NCBI GenBank assembly: GCA_028622995.1
Contig: JAJQJQ010000033.1
Span: forward strand, 992,001-1,056,000
DNA: 64,000 bases
DNA from: Panagrolaimus kolymaensis
Lineage: Eukaryota > Nematoda > Chromadorea > Rhabditida > Panagrolaimidae
Direction: 5' to 3'
The first letter of the stretch is position 1. Each line of letters opens with the position of its first letter. Positions 23,202 to 34,907 of the stretch are shown here, piece by piece. The translations under genes were made by a program, and so were the position numbers. The notes beneath the pieces are model-generated. The model made no database searches. It was not told the DNA's origin and was given only the letters and a program-made list of their open reading frames with translations.

Positions 23202-23733
23202 ATGTCAACAGCAAAAAGTATTACAAGCTCTTCAATTTCAACAACTTCCGTTCGAGCTGCTACTGTTACCGAAGAAGAATCAGCTGAAAATGTTATTGAT
23301 TCGGCAGTTTTACAATTTTTTCAAAATGAATCATCAAATGCTGTAATGAAATGTACTATTCGTCGAAGTGAAAATAATCCTGGAAAATTTTCTATCAATT
23401 TGGATATCAAAAATGTTAATGAAAAGAAAAAACGTCATATGGTAGTTTTAATATTTTAAGGATTTTGTTATCTTGTAAATCCTTGTATTTTAGATTCTTA
23501 CTAATTGTTTTGATCATTGTGATTGTCTTCATCAACTTGTTGAACTTCGTCGTCAAAAACGTGCCGCAAATGCGTTCCATCATGTTTCAATGAATTATGG
23601 CGCTGAAGCATCATTCCAACGTCCAAACATTGATAAACATATCAAACATGTTCGATCTCGAAAATCGGTTCGCTCACTTGCTCCTTCAAGTTTCAAATCC
23701 AGCAGAAGATCAACTAAAAATCCATCGAAATAA
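23202..23733 (+). CDS. Unrecognised 159-residue protein, two exons
   Basis: Exon 1 (23202-23441) encodes MSTAKSITSSSISTTSVRAA, an acidic patch, then VMKCTIRRSENNPGKFSINL and KKKRHM. It joins in phase 0 across a 52-base GTAGTT...TTTTAG intron to exon 2 (23494-23733). Exon 2 carries NCFDHCDCLHQLVELRRQKR and a basic Ser/Arg-rich end (RSRKSVRSLAPSSF...NPSK). There is no signal peptide and no membrane segment. Codons are A/T-ending like its neighbours. I do not recognise a family. The basic tail could bind nucleic acid, but that is only a guess. Confidence 0.65.
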
Positions 23734-23807
23734 TTTTATTCTTTTTTAAATGTAAAAACACTTTTACCGTGAAATAAATACATGATTAGGTTGAATTTAA
23801 AATGTAA

Positions 23808-24098
23808 ATGAAAAACGATTTAAAAAAACAATACAAAGTCTCAAAGGTAAGGTGGAGGAGACAGTCTCGTCATTGCATAGATAACGTTTTAATTGTAATA
23901 ATTATGTTTGTATTTGATATCTTCTTTATTATTGTAGTCTTTGTTTTTTTGATTAATGTCTTTTCGAATTTTCATTGTAAGCCCGACTTTCCTTACACAA
24001 TATTGAATCATGAAATGTCAACAACCAGATATCATGCAACACCTAAAAGGGCTCCATCAATTAAATGCATTTACCCACATCATGTTCACCTACTTTAA
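23808..24098 (+). CDS. Possible small membrane protein ORF, weak
   Basis: An ATG-started frame of 96 residues lies 75 bases after the previous gene. A basic N-terminus (KVRWRRQSRH) precedes one long hydrophobic stretch (IVIIMFVFDIFFIIVVFVFL) and a polar tail. T-rich DNA often yields such hydrophobic ORFs by chance, so the support is thin. Confidence 0.2.
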   Translation: MKNDLKKQYKVSKVRWRRQSRHCIDNVLIVIIMFVFDIFFIIVVFVFLINVFSNFHCKPDFPYTILNHEMSTTRYHATPKRAPSIKCIYPHHVHLL

Positions 24099-24399
24099 AA
24101 ATCTCATTCATTGCAACGCTCTCGATGAGGTAAATCATAAGCTTTGATGTGGACGTCATATTGAGTGGTTTGGAAATATAATGGCTGAGCCAAGATTAGT
24201 TAAGTCAAGTGCTAAATAATTAAATTGCATCCATAGTATCGTTAAATGATTTAGAGAATGAATTACCCGAATCAACATTCATTTATTACAAAATCAAAAA
24301 TAAACAATGAAAAGGCTAAAAATATGCAAATTTATTTATTTCATTCCATATTAGCAAAAAAATTATTTTTATGAACTAATCATTGATTGAGAACTCAGC

Positions 24400-25420
24400 A
24401 TGCCATTTTCACGAGATCTAAAAGAAAAATTAAATGCAGCTTATGAAGAATTTTTAATAAGTAAGTGTTTGAAATTTTTTGTTTGAAAAGTTTTAATTTA
24501 TTTTTACAGCTTTTAAAATCATTCCTGGTAAACACTTTCCAAAAGGCGAAGAATTTGAAAGAAAAGTTGAAGGTGAGACTTTTGTTTACTTAATAAAAAG
24601 GAAGTGGAATTTATAAATAATAGGAAACTATAATGTTGGTAAATTATAAGATTTCATCAATGTAAAAGTTTTGTTTATAAACCCATTTTTTAAATTTAAG
24701 TGTATTTTTAACATTAACACCAATTAAAATATTATTTTTATCCATACTTTTGCAGAAATCGCTTATAAACATGGTATTGAATCAACTTTTTTACTTGATA
24801 AACAAAAGCAATATTATTTTAGAAAGATAAAAACAATGGGTAACTTTCTTTATTCATTTTATTACACTTATCATTTTTATTTAAGATACTATTCATCCAC
24901 CATTTTTAGCTGCTCAAAAAAAATCAAATAAACCAGACTCTGATTCTCCTGTTGATGAAGTTCCAAATGCTGCAAACAATGATAAATATGATGACAATGT
25001 TTGCCGTAACGTTTCAGAAATCGACAGTGAATTGCCTCAAACCTCAGATGAAAAAACGTAAGTTATTTGAATAAATTTCAGCAAGCAACATTAATACTTT
25101 CTAGGCCATCATCAAGTACACCAAACGAAAATTCTGTTAAACATGCTGATGACACTTCAATACGTTTGATTTTGGAAGATGGAATTAATGCTGCTTTAGT
25201 GAAAAATTATTTTCCCCTTTTGTCTATGATGGTTGTATTCTTTTCTATTTATTCAAATCAAACAGCTTCACCTACAACCGAACCTGATTATGAAATGCTT
25301 ATCCAACGAGAAGAGCGACGTAGAATTTATTTAGATCTCAAAGGTTCCAATGATATGAAAGAAAACTCAAACATGGTATTTGAAGATTATATGAAACAAA
25401 GGAAGACAGATCGTTCTTAA
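24400..25420 (+). CDS. Unrecognised five-exon gene
   Basis: Exon 1 (24400-24460, MPFSRDLKEKLNAAYEEFLI) joins exon 2 (24510-24571, TFKIIPGKHFPKGEEFERKV) and then an exon beginning EIAYKHGIESTFLLDKQKQY. An exon with DTIHPPFLAAQKKSNKPDSD follows, and then a last exon to 25420 ending EDYMKQRKTDRS. Every donor and acceptor is canonical and every phase fits. The N-terminal 60 residues look like a compact helical domain; the middle is acidic and disordered. The last exon contains a short hydrophobic stretch (NYFPLLSMMVVFFSIY). I do not recognise a homologue. It is a likely real gene because four introns keep one frame. Confidence 0.7.
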
Positions 25421-26455
25421 ATGGTGAAAATTTTACTAATTAGTTTTACTAATGTATTAATGTGATTATAAATTATTGGAAAATAAATGCATAATAAATT
25501 CATGTATGTATAGTGTAAAATGTAAGGAATAAAAGAAACAGTTAAACACGAAAAGATGTGTTTAGGTGAAGAAACTGCTGTCAATGTGGAACAGTTACCA
25601 CTACAATAATAAGTAAAAATGATGTTGTAAGTTGGTCGTCTTGTTTGTCCGTGAAATAGTAAGTTTCCTTCACCCTAATTTTGGTTGTTATTTTCAGTTA
25701 CATCTGATTTTTTCCTTAAGCTGTTGGATATCAATAAATTGAAAATATTTTGGGATGAATGAAAAAATGGGTGACATCTTCCGGAGGTGGCCATTTGAAA
25801 AAGATACGCACTTTTTAAGGTATCCCTTCCAAAAAGAATGAAAGGAATGAATAAAAAATTTGCATGAAATTTTTTTTTTGCATGCGTTTTGTGAATAAAA
25901 TTTAAAAGAGCATTGCTAAGTGGCGGTTTACTTTCAAAAGAATAGGATCTTGATCCATAGGATCTTAAGAATCCAGATCCATACGATATTTAGGATCCAG
26001 ATTGAATTTTTTTTGTGACTGCTCTTTGAAGAATGAACTTTTTCTTTTTGTTGTTTTATGATGGATAGGTTAGGAGAAGGGATTGGGATTGATTTAAAGT
26101 TACCAAAATATATACACCAAAGTATTATTTTGTAATCTTTGTTTTTTGTTTATCCGATAATAAGAATGTTAAAATTTTCGTTGGATAATTAATAGCAAAA
26201 AACACTGAAGCCGCAATTGTCTAGGTGGTGGCGTGCCGAAGGCACGCCGTCCGCCTAGTGTTAATTAACATTGTAAACGATACTTGATTGCATGAAACCG
26301 TATTATGATCGTCAAAAAGCAATTAAATAATTGATTGTAAGAAACAAAAGATTGGAAAAGGCATTTAATAAAAACATCAAAAGTAAATGTACAAAAAATA
26401 AAACTACAAAACTAAAGAGAATACAAATACATAAATATGCAAAAAAAAAGCATCA
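25421..26455. other. Intergenic region with one GC-rich hairpin
   Basis: This lies between the convergent ends of the orphan gene (+) and the zinc-finger gene (-). A repeated GATCC/AGGATC-type motif occurs near 25945-26005 (AGGATCTTGATCCATAGGAT and variants). A strong palindrome is at 26221-26258. No gene is seen. Confidence 0.5.
26221..26258. repeat. GC-rich near-perfect palindrome / hairpin
   Basis: The sequence runs from CTAGG at 26221 to CCTAG at 26258. The inner arms GGCGTGCC and GGCACGCC share one C/G pair across a 3-base loop (GAA) at about 26230-26248. The outer arms pair except for a few mismatches. It stands out as a GC block in very AT-rich DNA between two convergent genes. It could be a short non-autonomous repeat (MITE-like foldback), an RNA hairpin in a 3' end, or a dispersed nematode palindrome. 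Confidence 0.8.
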
Positions 26456-27560
26456 TCAACAACGATTATGCATATTCGATGCTTCAAAAGCAAAAGACGA
26501 AAGACGATTTTCTACATAAACGTTTTGAAAATTTACAGCTTTGTAAGGTGGAGGACGTGAATAAGGTGTAGCAGAATGACGAAAAGCATACTTATTCAAT
26601 CCTGTTGACAATTTGACATCTGAAGATCTCATAGTTGAATATGAAGGTGAAGTTGGTTGAAATGATGAAGGAACATGATTAAACGGCAGAGGTAATTTAC
26701 GTTGAAATATTAACGGAATTGAATTTGGTGATACTTCAGGCAAAGGTAAAAGAGTTTTACGTTGAGATGGAGTTGCGATGAATTTTTCAACTTTCCAAAC
26801 CTAAAATAAAGAAAACGCAAACGTTTAAAAATGTAAAAAATGGGTTACCTTTTCAAAAATGGGTTTTGTGTATTCATCGAGTGGTTGATGAGAGAATCGA
26901 CATTTAGGATCTTTGCATTTGTTATTTTGAAAAAATTTACAAGGAAATTCGCCATGAAGAAAGTTACATTCTGAACCTTGTTTGCAGGCACCATGTTTAT
27001 AAAACTTGCATAATTCAGGACGGCGGTGAGAATCTGATGCACGATGACTGTAGACACAATGGATACCTTGGAGACAGCGACCTTCACGGAAAAATTTGCA
27101 AAATAAATGTCCAATATTTGCCTTCCTTTTTTCAAGTTTATTTAATTTATGAGATAATAAAGATGGAGATGTGTTAGTAGTCGAAGCAAATCGGTCATTT
27201 GAAGCTGGAATCATGCCACCATCATCTGAAGTTGAAATGTGAACATCGTCAAAATCTGAAATATAAACAAGACATATAAAAAGTTAGTTATAAATTAATT
27301 TTACTTTGTTGCGGATTTCTCCATGTTTCGCTTTTTGGTAAAAAATGATTTCTTAATTTTTCTTTAGAGCGCACATCTTCGCGGTCATCAAATACTTCAC
27401 CTTCTTCTAAAGTTTCCACCTTTTCAACATCAGCATGTTCTTTCTTGTTATTTATTGTATGCACCACTTCAATTTTAATAACATTTTCACCAGGTTGACT
27501 ATATTTTCGAAGCTTTTCTACCAATCTCATTGCAATATCACTAACTTCAACTTTGAGCAT
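26456..27560 (-). CDS. Triple CCCH zinc-finger protein, ZC3H4/6/8 type
   Basis: This is a predicted nuclear RNA-binding protein related to the ZC3H4/ZC3H6/ZC3H8 and Suppressor-of-sable group, which act on nascent RNA. The start is the ATG at 27558-27560 (MLKVEVSDIAMRLVEKLRKY); the frame is open further upstream but without an ATG. After an acidic region come three CCCH fingers in tandem at about 26880-27110: CKFFREGRCLQGIHCVYSH, CKFYKHGACKQGSECNFLH and CKFFQNNKCKDPKCRFSH. They are followed by the typical PLDEYTKPIFEKV. The last exon (after an acceptor near 26801) is Pro/Ser-rich and ends NMHNRC. The introns are canonical. The family call is firm; the cellular role is inferred from the family. 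Confidence 0.85.
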
Positions 27561-28199
27561 CCTTTTTTGTTTGTTTGATTGATTGTTGCTTTGTAGTTTC
27601 AAGACGAAAGAACACAGTAAGAATTCAAAATTAATTTAAAAATGTTTCACTGAAAAAAAAATCATCAAGTTTTTAGCAAATATGGAAATTTAGTTTTTTG
27701 AACATACCTTTGATTTGAAATTGAAGCAAAAAATTTCTAATTGTAAAGTTTTTGAGAAATCTAGAAAGATAAAAACGTTAATATTTTATAGAATTTAAAA
27801 GATAACAAAATTGCTTTTAAAATCACGAGGAATAAAAAATAACGCGCTAAAAAACAAATGAGTTGACTTTGATTTTTTTTCTTATCAACAAACAAAAACT
27901 TGAATAAAATATTTGTAAATGGGTTTTGCAACTACTTTGCTTCATCTTTTTTTCTAATCTTCCACAAAGAATCTAACACCTACTTGTTTGCCCTTTAAAT
28001 GTAACAAAAGTGGGTCAAATGAAAATCGTTTTTGCCTTGATTTAGTTTATAAGAAAAAAGTATGAAAAAGGCAGATTTATAATGTTTTATTTGTAAATAG
28101 CATATCAAAGTAAAATTTATTTTTACTAAAGTATAGAAGTTTTCTTTTTATTGCGAAATAAATACCCGGACAATGAGTAAAAAAAGGCATAATTCATTA
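27561..28199. other. Spacer between two minus-strand genes
   Basis: AT-rich sequence of about 640 bases, probably holding the 3' UTR of the carboxypeptidase gene and the promoter or trans-splice region of the zinc-finger gene. Nothing else is recognised. Confidence 0.5.
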
Positions 28200-29729
28200 T
28201 TATAAAGCATAAAATGAAAGGCATAAAATAGTCATGGAAAGAGCCAAAGATGTGGAGGAGCTGCTGATTGGTGAAGCTAGATGATTATTTGAAAGAGGTT
28301 GATACGAATGTGGAGTCAATGTGACATTTAAATAATGAGATGGGGAATCTGTGGTAATGGTTACTGTTTTTGTCACAGGATAATAATGAAGATGATCGAC
28401 AGTGACCTAAAATAATTTTTGATAAATTCATTTTATAACTAAAAAGACTAATTCTATTTTTTGAAAACTTTACCTCATATGTTCCTGGAGTGACGGGTCT
28501 CCAAAAATCACCAAAATCATAACTTTTGAGAATTTTTCCTCGAGAATTAATACTGATTGTGGCATTTGCAATACCCTTGCCTGTTTGCTCATCTAATACA
28601 AAGCCATGAATGGTGTGATGTACAAGTTCAATGTATCTTATCAAAGCAAATTTATGCTCATTCCAAAACTGTGGTAACTTTCTTGCCCAGGGAAATTTTG
28701 CGCAATTTGTTTCAATGGTGATTTCAAAGCATCCCGGAACAAGATACATCCAATCTTGCATTCCACCACTAACTTCATACCATTCAGCTCCATTTGTAAT
28801 TCCCTTAGGAGGATCACCAAATTCTTCACCTCCCTTTCCAGGGCATCGCATTCCACGTTTATACATATTTGAATGGGCTTTTGCATAAGTGTAAGCAAGT
28901 TTAACGAAGATATCATGATCACCCGTTCTTGATCGTCCATGTTGAAAGTCATCAAATGGATAATTAACGATATTAGTTCCTCCATGTAAATTTGCTGAAA
29001 GCACAAATGGCACAGATTTTGCCCATTCCATAACTCTCAAAGTTTCAGGTTGAATTTGAGTTGCTGTAGGACCTTTACGTCGTGGAAAATTTCGATTCAA
29101 ATCTACGCCATTTGCATTATCTCTACCAGGTCCAATCATTTGATCGCCTTCTTGAGCTCTTTCATATCCATCAGGATTCATAGAAGGCATGATATGAATA
29201 CGAGTAGTATCAACCAATTTAGTCAAAACTTCATTATAGCCATAATTCATCAACAATAATTTTGCAAGTCTCAAAATTGCTTCCCTCCCAAATACTTCAT
29301 TTCCATGCATATTTGCAACGTATTTAAATTCAGGCTTTCCTGGAACATGATGCTTTGGATCTTTTGAAATCACTAAAACCCAAAGTTCTCTGCCTTCCAC
29401 AGATTTTCCAATTGAATTCAAAACGCAAAGTTCGGGATATTCTTGAGTTAATTGTTCCAAATAAATTGTCATATTTAAATAATTATGATGTTTAGCCACT
29501 TCTTTTTCAGGCAAATCTTTAATGGGTCCAATATCATTTTGAATTTCTTCATATCCTTCAACAATATTCTCGGTTTCCAAAAATGAAATTATAGCCTTTA
29601 AAAAAAACTCTATCTTTTAAAAATTAAAAAAAAAGTATGACTCACATTTTCATCTGCGTTAAAGGGAACAACGGTGTCTGCAGCCAAAAATTCAAATAGG
29701 ACGAGAACAACCAAAAATCGAAACAACAT
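28200..29729 (-). CDS. M14 N/E metallocarboxypeptidase (CPE/CPM-like), probably GPI-anchored
   Basis: This secretory-pathway enzyme would remove C-terminal Lys or Arg from peptides. The start is at 29727-29729: MLFRFLVVLVLFEFLAADTV is a signal peptide. Zinc ligands are visible in NMHGNEVFGREA (His, Glu) and SANLHGG (third His). VDLNRNFP supplies the substrate-binding Asn-Arg, and FEITIETNCAKFP holds the catalytic Glu. A transthyretin-like domain follows (GFVLDEQTGKGIANATI, RPVTPGTYEV, HYYPVTKTVTI). The last coding stretch ends SSTSLALSMTILCLSFYAL, a hydrophobic tail directly before the stop at 28200. This resembles a GPI-attachment signal, as in carboxypeptidase M. There is a single catalytic domain, so it is not CPD-like. 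It could be an EGL-21/CPE orthologue, but the hydrophobic end argues for a surface-anchored form. Confidence 0.9.
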
Positions 29730-31472
29730 TTTTTTATCAAGTGTAAACTTTTTTTAAAGTCCAAAAAATCTACCAACGCCAGCGCTTGACAAATATGATG
29801 AACAAACTATTTTAAAGTACTAAAATCATCGAGAATTTATAAAAAAAAAGTGTGAAAGATTCATTTGAGATAAATAAAAGAATCAACAAACGCGCAAAAA
29901 AACTAAAGGAAGAAGCTAAAGAGATGTTGTAACTTATGTGTGTATTAAAAATTGCAATAAAAATTTCATTCTTTGGAGCTAACATGAATGCTTAATTCTC
30001 CCTCATTCATTCATTTTTTATGGTTTCTCATTTGCATTTTATGAGGCGCTAAACATCAGTTAAAAAATGTTTCCCAAAACAATGGTGCTAAAATTGAACA
30101 ATAAAACAAACAAAGAAATGGCAATAATAATAATATTTCCTAGAAAAGTGCCATTTTAAATGTTAAAAAGCCATCATGGATTAATTTATTGCCGCTCTTT
30201 TTTAATAACCAAATTTTCAGTGTTAAAATTAAAGAAAGAGGTCTTTTGAAATATTGAATGGAGAAAAATAGCATTGTGAGGACGGTACAAAATTGGAATC
30301 TTTTATTTTTACAAAGTTAGTTTCCTTTCCATCTGCTTGAATCATCATCAAAAGTCAATAAGAACAAAAAAAACTTTCTACTACTTTTTCCAGAAACAAA
30401 ATCTTTGATTTTTACTTTTCAATTATTATAAAAACTCAAAAACATGAGAATAATTTTTTTAAACTATTTTAAAATTTGATGAAAAATTAAAACAAAAAGT
30501 TTGCCATCGAACATAAAACTCATTCATTTCAAAATAATTTGACAACTTTGAATTATTTTTGACAGAAAAGTTTGTTGTTGCAAAACAAATGTTTTATTAC
30601 AAATTAGAAACATATATCTAACAAGCGGCTTTTATCTCTATCTCGAAAACAATAAAAAAAATGTCGGAAATCCAAAAACCTTGGGAATTATAAAATGACC
30701 TTAAACAATAAAAAAAAGCAAAAGCAAAAGCAAAGCAGCCTTACAAAAACCCTTTTTTGTTTCTTTCATATTTTTATGCCACTGTTTTTATTTTTGACTT
30801 TTCCAGCCGTTTAAGTCGCGGCAATTAGCCCCTATGTCATCGAAGGAATAACGTTGTGGCAGCAGCGGAGGTTGTGTCCTGGTGGTTGGTTATGTATGTG
30901 TCTGTTAGATATGGATGTGGATGGATATTATTGCCTTCTGGCCGCCAGATAAATATCTATCTATCTTCTATTTTTTGAGGAATAACTTTTTTTTCGTTTT
31001 TGTTTGGATTAAATAAAAACAAGTAGAAACAAGTGAATGAAGATGAGCAGGAGGCACCAACAACGACAACGATTGTTCGACTTTTTCAAACTGCAGCATT
31101 TTTTGAATGATGTGAGAGACAAGTTTGGAAAAAAAAGAAGATCAAGAGCAAGAACATATCGGAGATTATAACACGCCAATTTATTTTTGTTAAATCTATT
31201 TCTTTTTTTATATTGATTACATAAATCCAATGACAAGGTAAAAAATAATTGAACAAAAAAATCATGACTTATTTTAACAAATGATGTAAACTAATGAATG
31301 CGTTGTTTAGCTTTAGATGTCATAAAAATTGGGGTAATAAATCAAAGAGAACAGATAACAATTTCCGCTAATTTTTTTTGTTCCTGTCATTTTTAAAAAT
31401 CAAAAAACGTAATACTATCACATTCAAGGGTATTATATCTCAGCTACTATATTACTACAGAATAATAATTAT
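29730..31472. other. Intergenic, nothing recognised
   Basis: This separates the carboxypeptidase 5' end from the acyltransferase 3' end, both on the minus strand. It is AT-rich with a CG-containing patch at about 30800-30910. No ORF or RNA structure is convincing. Confidence 0.5.
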
Positions 31473-33917
31473 TTACATTTTGGATCCAAATTTCAAATCT
31501 CCAGCATTTTCAAGCATTATTTTAAAATCATTTAAAGTTGCTGAAAGTTCTTGAGCGAAACGTCGAGCACTGGTTTTTTTGCAACTATTGAATGCAGTAA
31601 TTGTAAAATGGATGGCTTCTTCTTGAGGATTGTAACAAATTCCATAGCAATCTGCTGCAGATGGACCGAATCCCATTGGAATTACATATTTTGTTGGAAC
31701 TTGAGAAGTGGAAACAAGGAAATGTGACATCTTTCTAAATGCATCTTCGCTAAATAATTTTGGAATAGGTAATGAAGTTTCAGCGGCAATAAGTTTTAAA
31801 CCTAAAAGATGTCGATCCATTCCTTGACCCATCATTGCTTGAACCGAATAATTTTTATGTGCATTTACAGCTTTTCGAAATAAATCTGCAAGTTGTTTTG
31901 AAGAATAATTTTCTTTTCGATCCACGAAAGCTTTAGTAAATTCCGCGGAAGCTGGATTTGGAAGTCGAATAGTATCCGTTCGACCTTCAGAAAATTTTCG
32001 AAGTGTTGCAGTTTCATAAGTTGGTGGTAAAATACTGTGAAGCCTATAATGGGCTACTTGAAAAGCCATTTGAATAAATGAATCTGGGCTTAATTTTGCT
32101 TTCTTGGGAACATTTTTGCCAAAATCTCGGAATGCGAGAAAACGGATTTCTAAATCCATCATTGTTCGATTTAGTTTCTCAGCGGACGAAGCTATTGCAT
32201 CTTCATCAGCGGCATCAAGATTGAAATCAAATTTAAATGGTTTTTCACAAACTGGAGCTGCAGATTCTTTAATAAATTCACGTCGCTCCCTAAATAACGA
32301 AAAGGGATAATTAATAAAAAAATGTTAATCAAAAAATTTACAAGGCATCGTAAACATTTTCAATAAAATTTGCAATCGGTGGTCCTTCAGCTGGTGTATG
32401 CTCATATGTGACTCCACAACTGCCACTATAACCAATATTTATTTGAACTGTCTTCTAAAAATTTATAGTTTCTTTAATCTTCATCACTACAAAATCCCAT
32501 AAACTTACATCAAACCATCGATTTATTCCATTTTCGTCTGCTCCACCACCGGTTAACATTTGGCGCATTTGTTCTTCAGCTCGACTTCGGTCAGAATCAG
32601 ATGAAACTGGTGAATCAAGGCATAAAATAAACAACGCTTCTTCATAACTTTTTATTAACTCTGGATTCTTTTCTTAAATGACAAAAGTTATAGCAAATGT
32701 TTATGATAAATTTTTAGATACTTTTTAATCTTTGATAAACTTCAGCCCATGTATCTCGTTCATCCGATGAAACAAGATTCACAGGATTTGGATTTCTATT
32801 TTGACTATTTGGAATTACATAATTTCGAAGTTGTTCCTCCAATGCTTCCGTTCCAAGGATATTTCCTTGAGCGTCATAAACCGAAACTTGAAAAGTCTAA
32901 AAAAACAATCAAAAGGATCGAAATTCACAAAAATTATTACATGTCCATTTCTTGTCACTAAAATATGCTTTGCCCATTCTCGACTTGCACCATAAATAAG
33001 TTCATCTTTGCCTTTTTTAGGAGTTCTTGTGGTACCAAAAAGAAATTTATATTGACTCATATCAAATGGAACTTTGCCTGATCGATCTTCAGGCAATTCA
33101 TCGCTAAATTGCTTTTTAATAAATTCAAAGTTTTGTAATGTGAATAATTACAAACTTTAAAATTTTATGATGAAAATTGAGTGCAGCTTGAATAATTTTT
33201 GCAGCGGCATCGATTTGACCTTCTTCACCGGAATATTCCATTGGTGGAAAGGCAACTCCAGGAGAAGTAATAACTGGAAGTGGAGTTCGAGCTTCAAGAT
33301 ATGCAATGTTAAGCCACCAAGGGGTTAACTAAAAATAAACAAATATAAGTTTAATGCTACTGATTTTTCTTTTCAATAGTCTGTAAACAGCCGCATAGTC
33401 TTCTACCAAATAAATGTTAACTACTGCCATAAGCACAACAAAAATAAACATGGCAATATCTATGAATTCTAAAAACCTTACCCAATTACTTAATTTTTCC
33501 GCTCTTTGAAGGAGAAGTTCATGAAGTTTTTGAGCTTCACCACTTTCAACAAATTCTTTTGTTAACTGAAATTAATTAACCGCGATCTTTTATTTTCAAT
33601 GCTTTTTTAAAAAATTTTACTTGTTTAGTTTTTTCATATTTTTCAAGATTTTGTAATGGTTGGGCAAATTCCAAAAACGTTTTTAATGTCGAATTTAAAT
33701 CTGGTGGCATAAGTTTAGGAAGTTGAGAATAAGCTGAACGCTTTTGAAGTTCGTTTATTCCTCGAGTTCGTGACATTTCAAACAAGCGAAGTGGCTAAAA
33801 AATTTGGCTTCTTAATTTTTTTCAAAATAATTTAACTTAAAAAGGGTAATAAAAACATGGTAATTTTGAGTACATTTTTGTTTCACTCACCAAAGCAGTC
33901 ACCCTTCTTTGATGCAT
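31473..33917 (-). CDS. Carnitine acyltransferase (carnitine acetyltransferase-like)
   Basis: This enzyme would transfer short acyl groups between CoA and carnitine in mitochondria or peroxisomes. The first exon (33900-33917) is MHQRRVTAL, spliced to PLRLFEMSRTRGINEL and then YSQLPKLMPPDLNSTLKTFL, the usual N-terminal part of the choline/carnitine acyltransferase fold. The catalytic histidine lies in YEHTPAEGPP (about 32400). The substrate region follows: FQVAHYRLHSILPPTYETAT and FSEGRTDTIR (31970-32060), then MGFGPSAADCYGICYNPQEE. The end is DLKFGSKM. All family blocks are present in order across about nine exons. The basic N-terminus suggests a mitochondrial signal, and the C-terminal SKM resembles a weak peroxisomal PTS1. 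Acetyl- rather than octanoyl- or choline-specificity is inferred from overall similarity. Confidence 0.9.
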
Positions 33918-34907
33918 TATTGTGGTGAAAAAAAAAAGAAAAATGATTAGTCTCTATAAAGTTTCTTTAATATCAGAGTACACAACAAACCCAAATGTGG
34001 CGATGATTAAGATTATTTGAACGCACAATAACGGCAAATAGCGAGCGCTCTTCTTATTTTTATTTTTCGTTCAATTATAACTTGATCACTACAACGAGCA
34101 AACTACGCTCCTCGTAGTTAATTTATTTCAATCAATGGACTCTCTTTCTCTCTCTTATTCCAAAAAATATTGCTAAAAATGACAACCTTTTGTCCAGGTG
34201 AAAAAAATGTAAATTAATTGCTTTAAAACTTGTTAACCATGATTGAAATAAAATTAAATGAATCAATCATACTTTTTAAGAGTTTACATTTGTATGAATT
34301 TTTGTATGGTTGTGTTGTTGATAAAAATAAACAATTATCACCAACAACAAGTTTTAATCTCATTCAAACTCAAAAAAACTATATATTTTTCCTATTTTGA
34401 TGGAAGAAGAACCTTTTCATTTCTTTGCTTCCTTTCTCTCTCTGAATTTTGTATACGTTTTTGCAGCTGATTTTTAGTTGCAGGATGGTAGATAAAAATT
34501 TTGGTGCTTCCTTAAAATAAGACAAAGTAAAATTATTGCAACTTAAAAAAGTCATATCACTTTTATAAAACAAAAAAATAAATAAAACATGATTCATTTT
34601 TATTAGGAAAAAAACAATTTTTTACAGTTTGATTCAATTTTGTTAAATATTAGGATTGCAATCCATACAAGCATTATTTAAAAGAAAAAAGGTTTCGGCG
34701 AGATCGTTTGCATACTACGGTAGAAGCTTTAAACATTTTAAAACAGCAAAAATCAAAATTTTATCGTCGTCGAAAAATATTTGCATGAATAGTTTTAGAC
34801 GAGAAGTTTCTCATGAAAGAAAGAAATTTGCATAAAACCATATTTCATTCATGTTTATGCTCATCATCATAAAAAACATTTTCATTTGACGGACAATTAT
34901 CAAAGCA
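33918..34907. other. Divergent promoter region
   Basis: About 1 kb between the acyltransferase start (-) and the kinase start (+), strongly AT-rich. No gene is seen. It presumably carries both promoters. Confidence 0.5.

Noticed and set aside
25226..25262. A very short intron in the last exon of the gene at 24400
   Set aside because: The GTTGTA...ACAG segment is about 34 bases, below normal intron size, and removing it breaks the reading frame.
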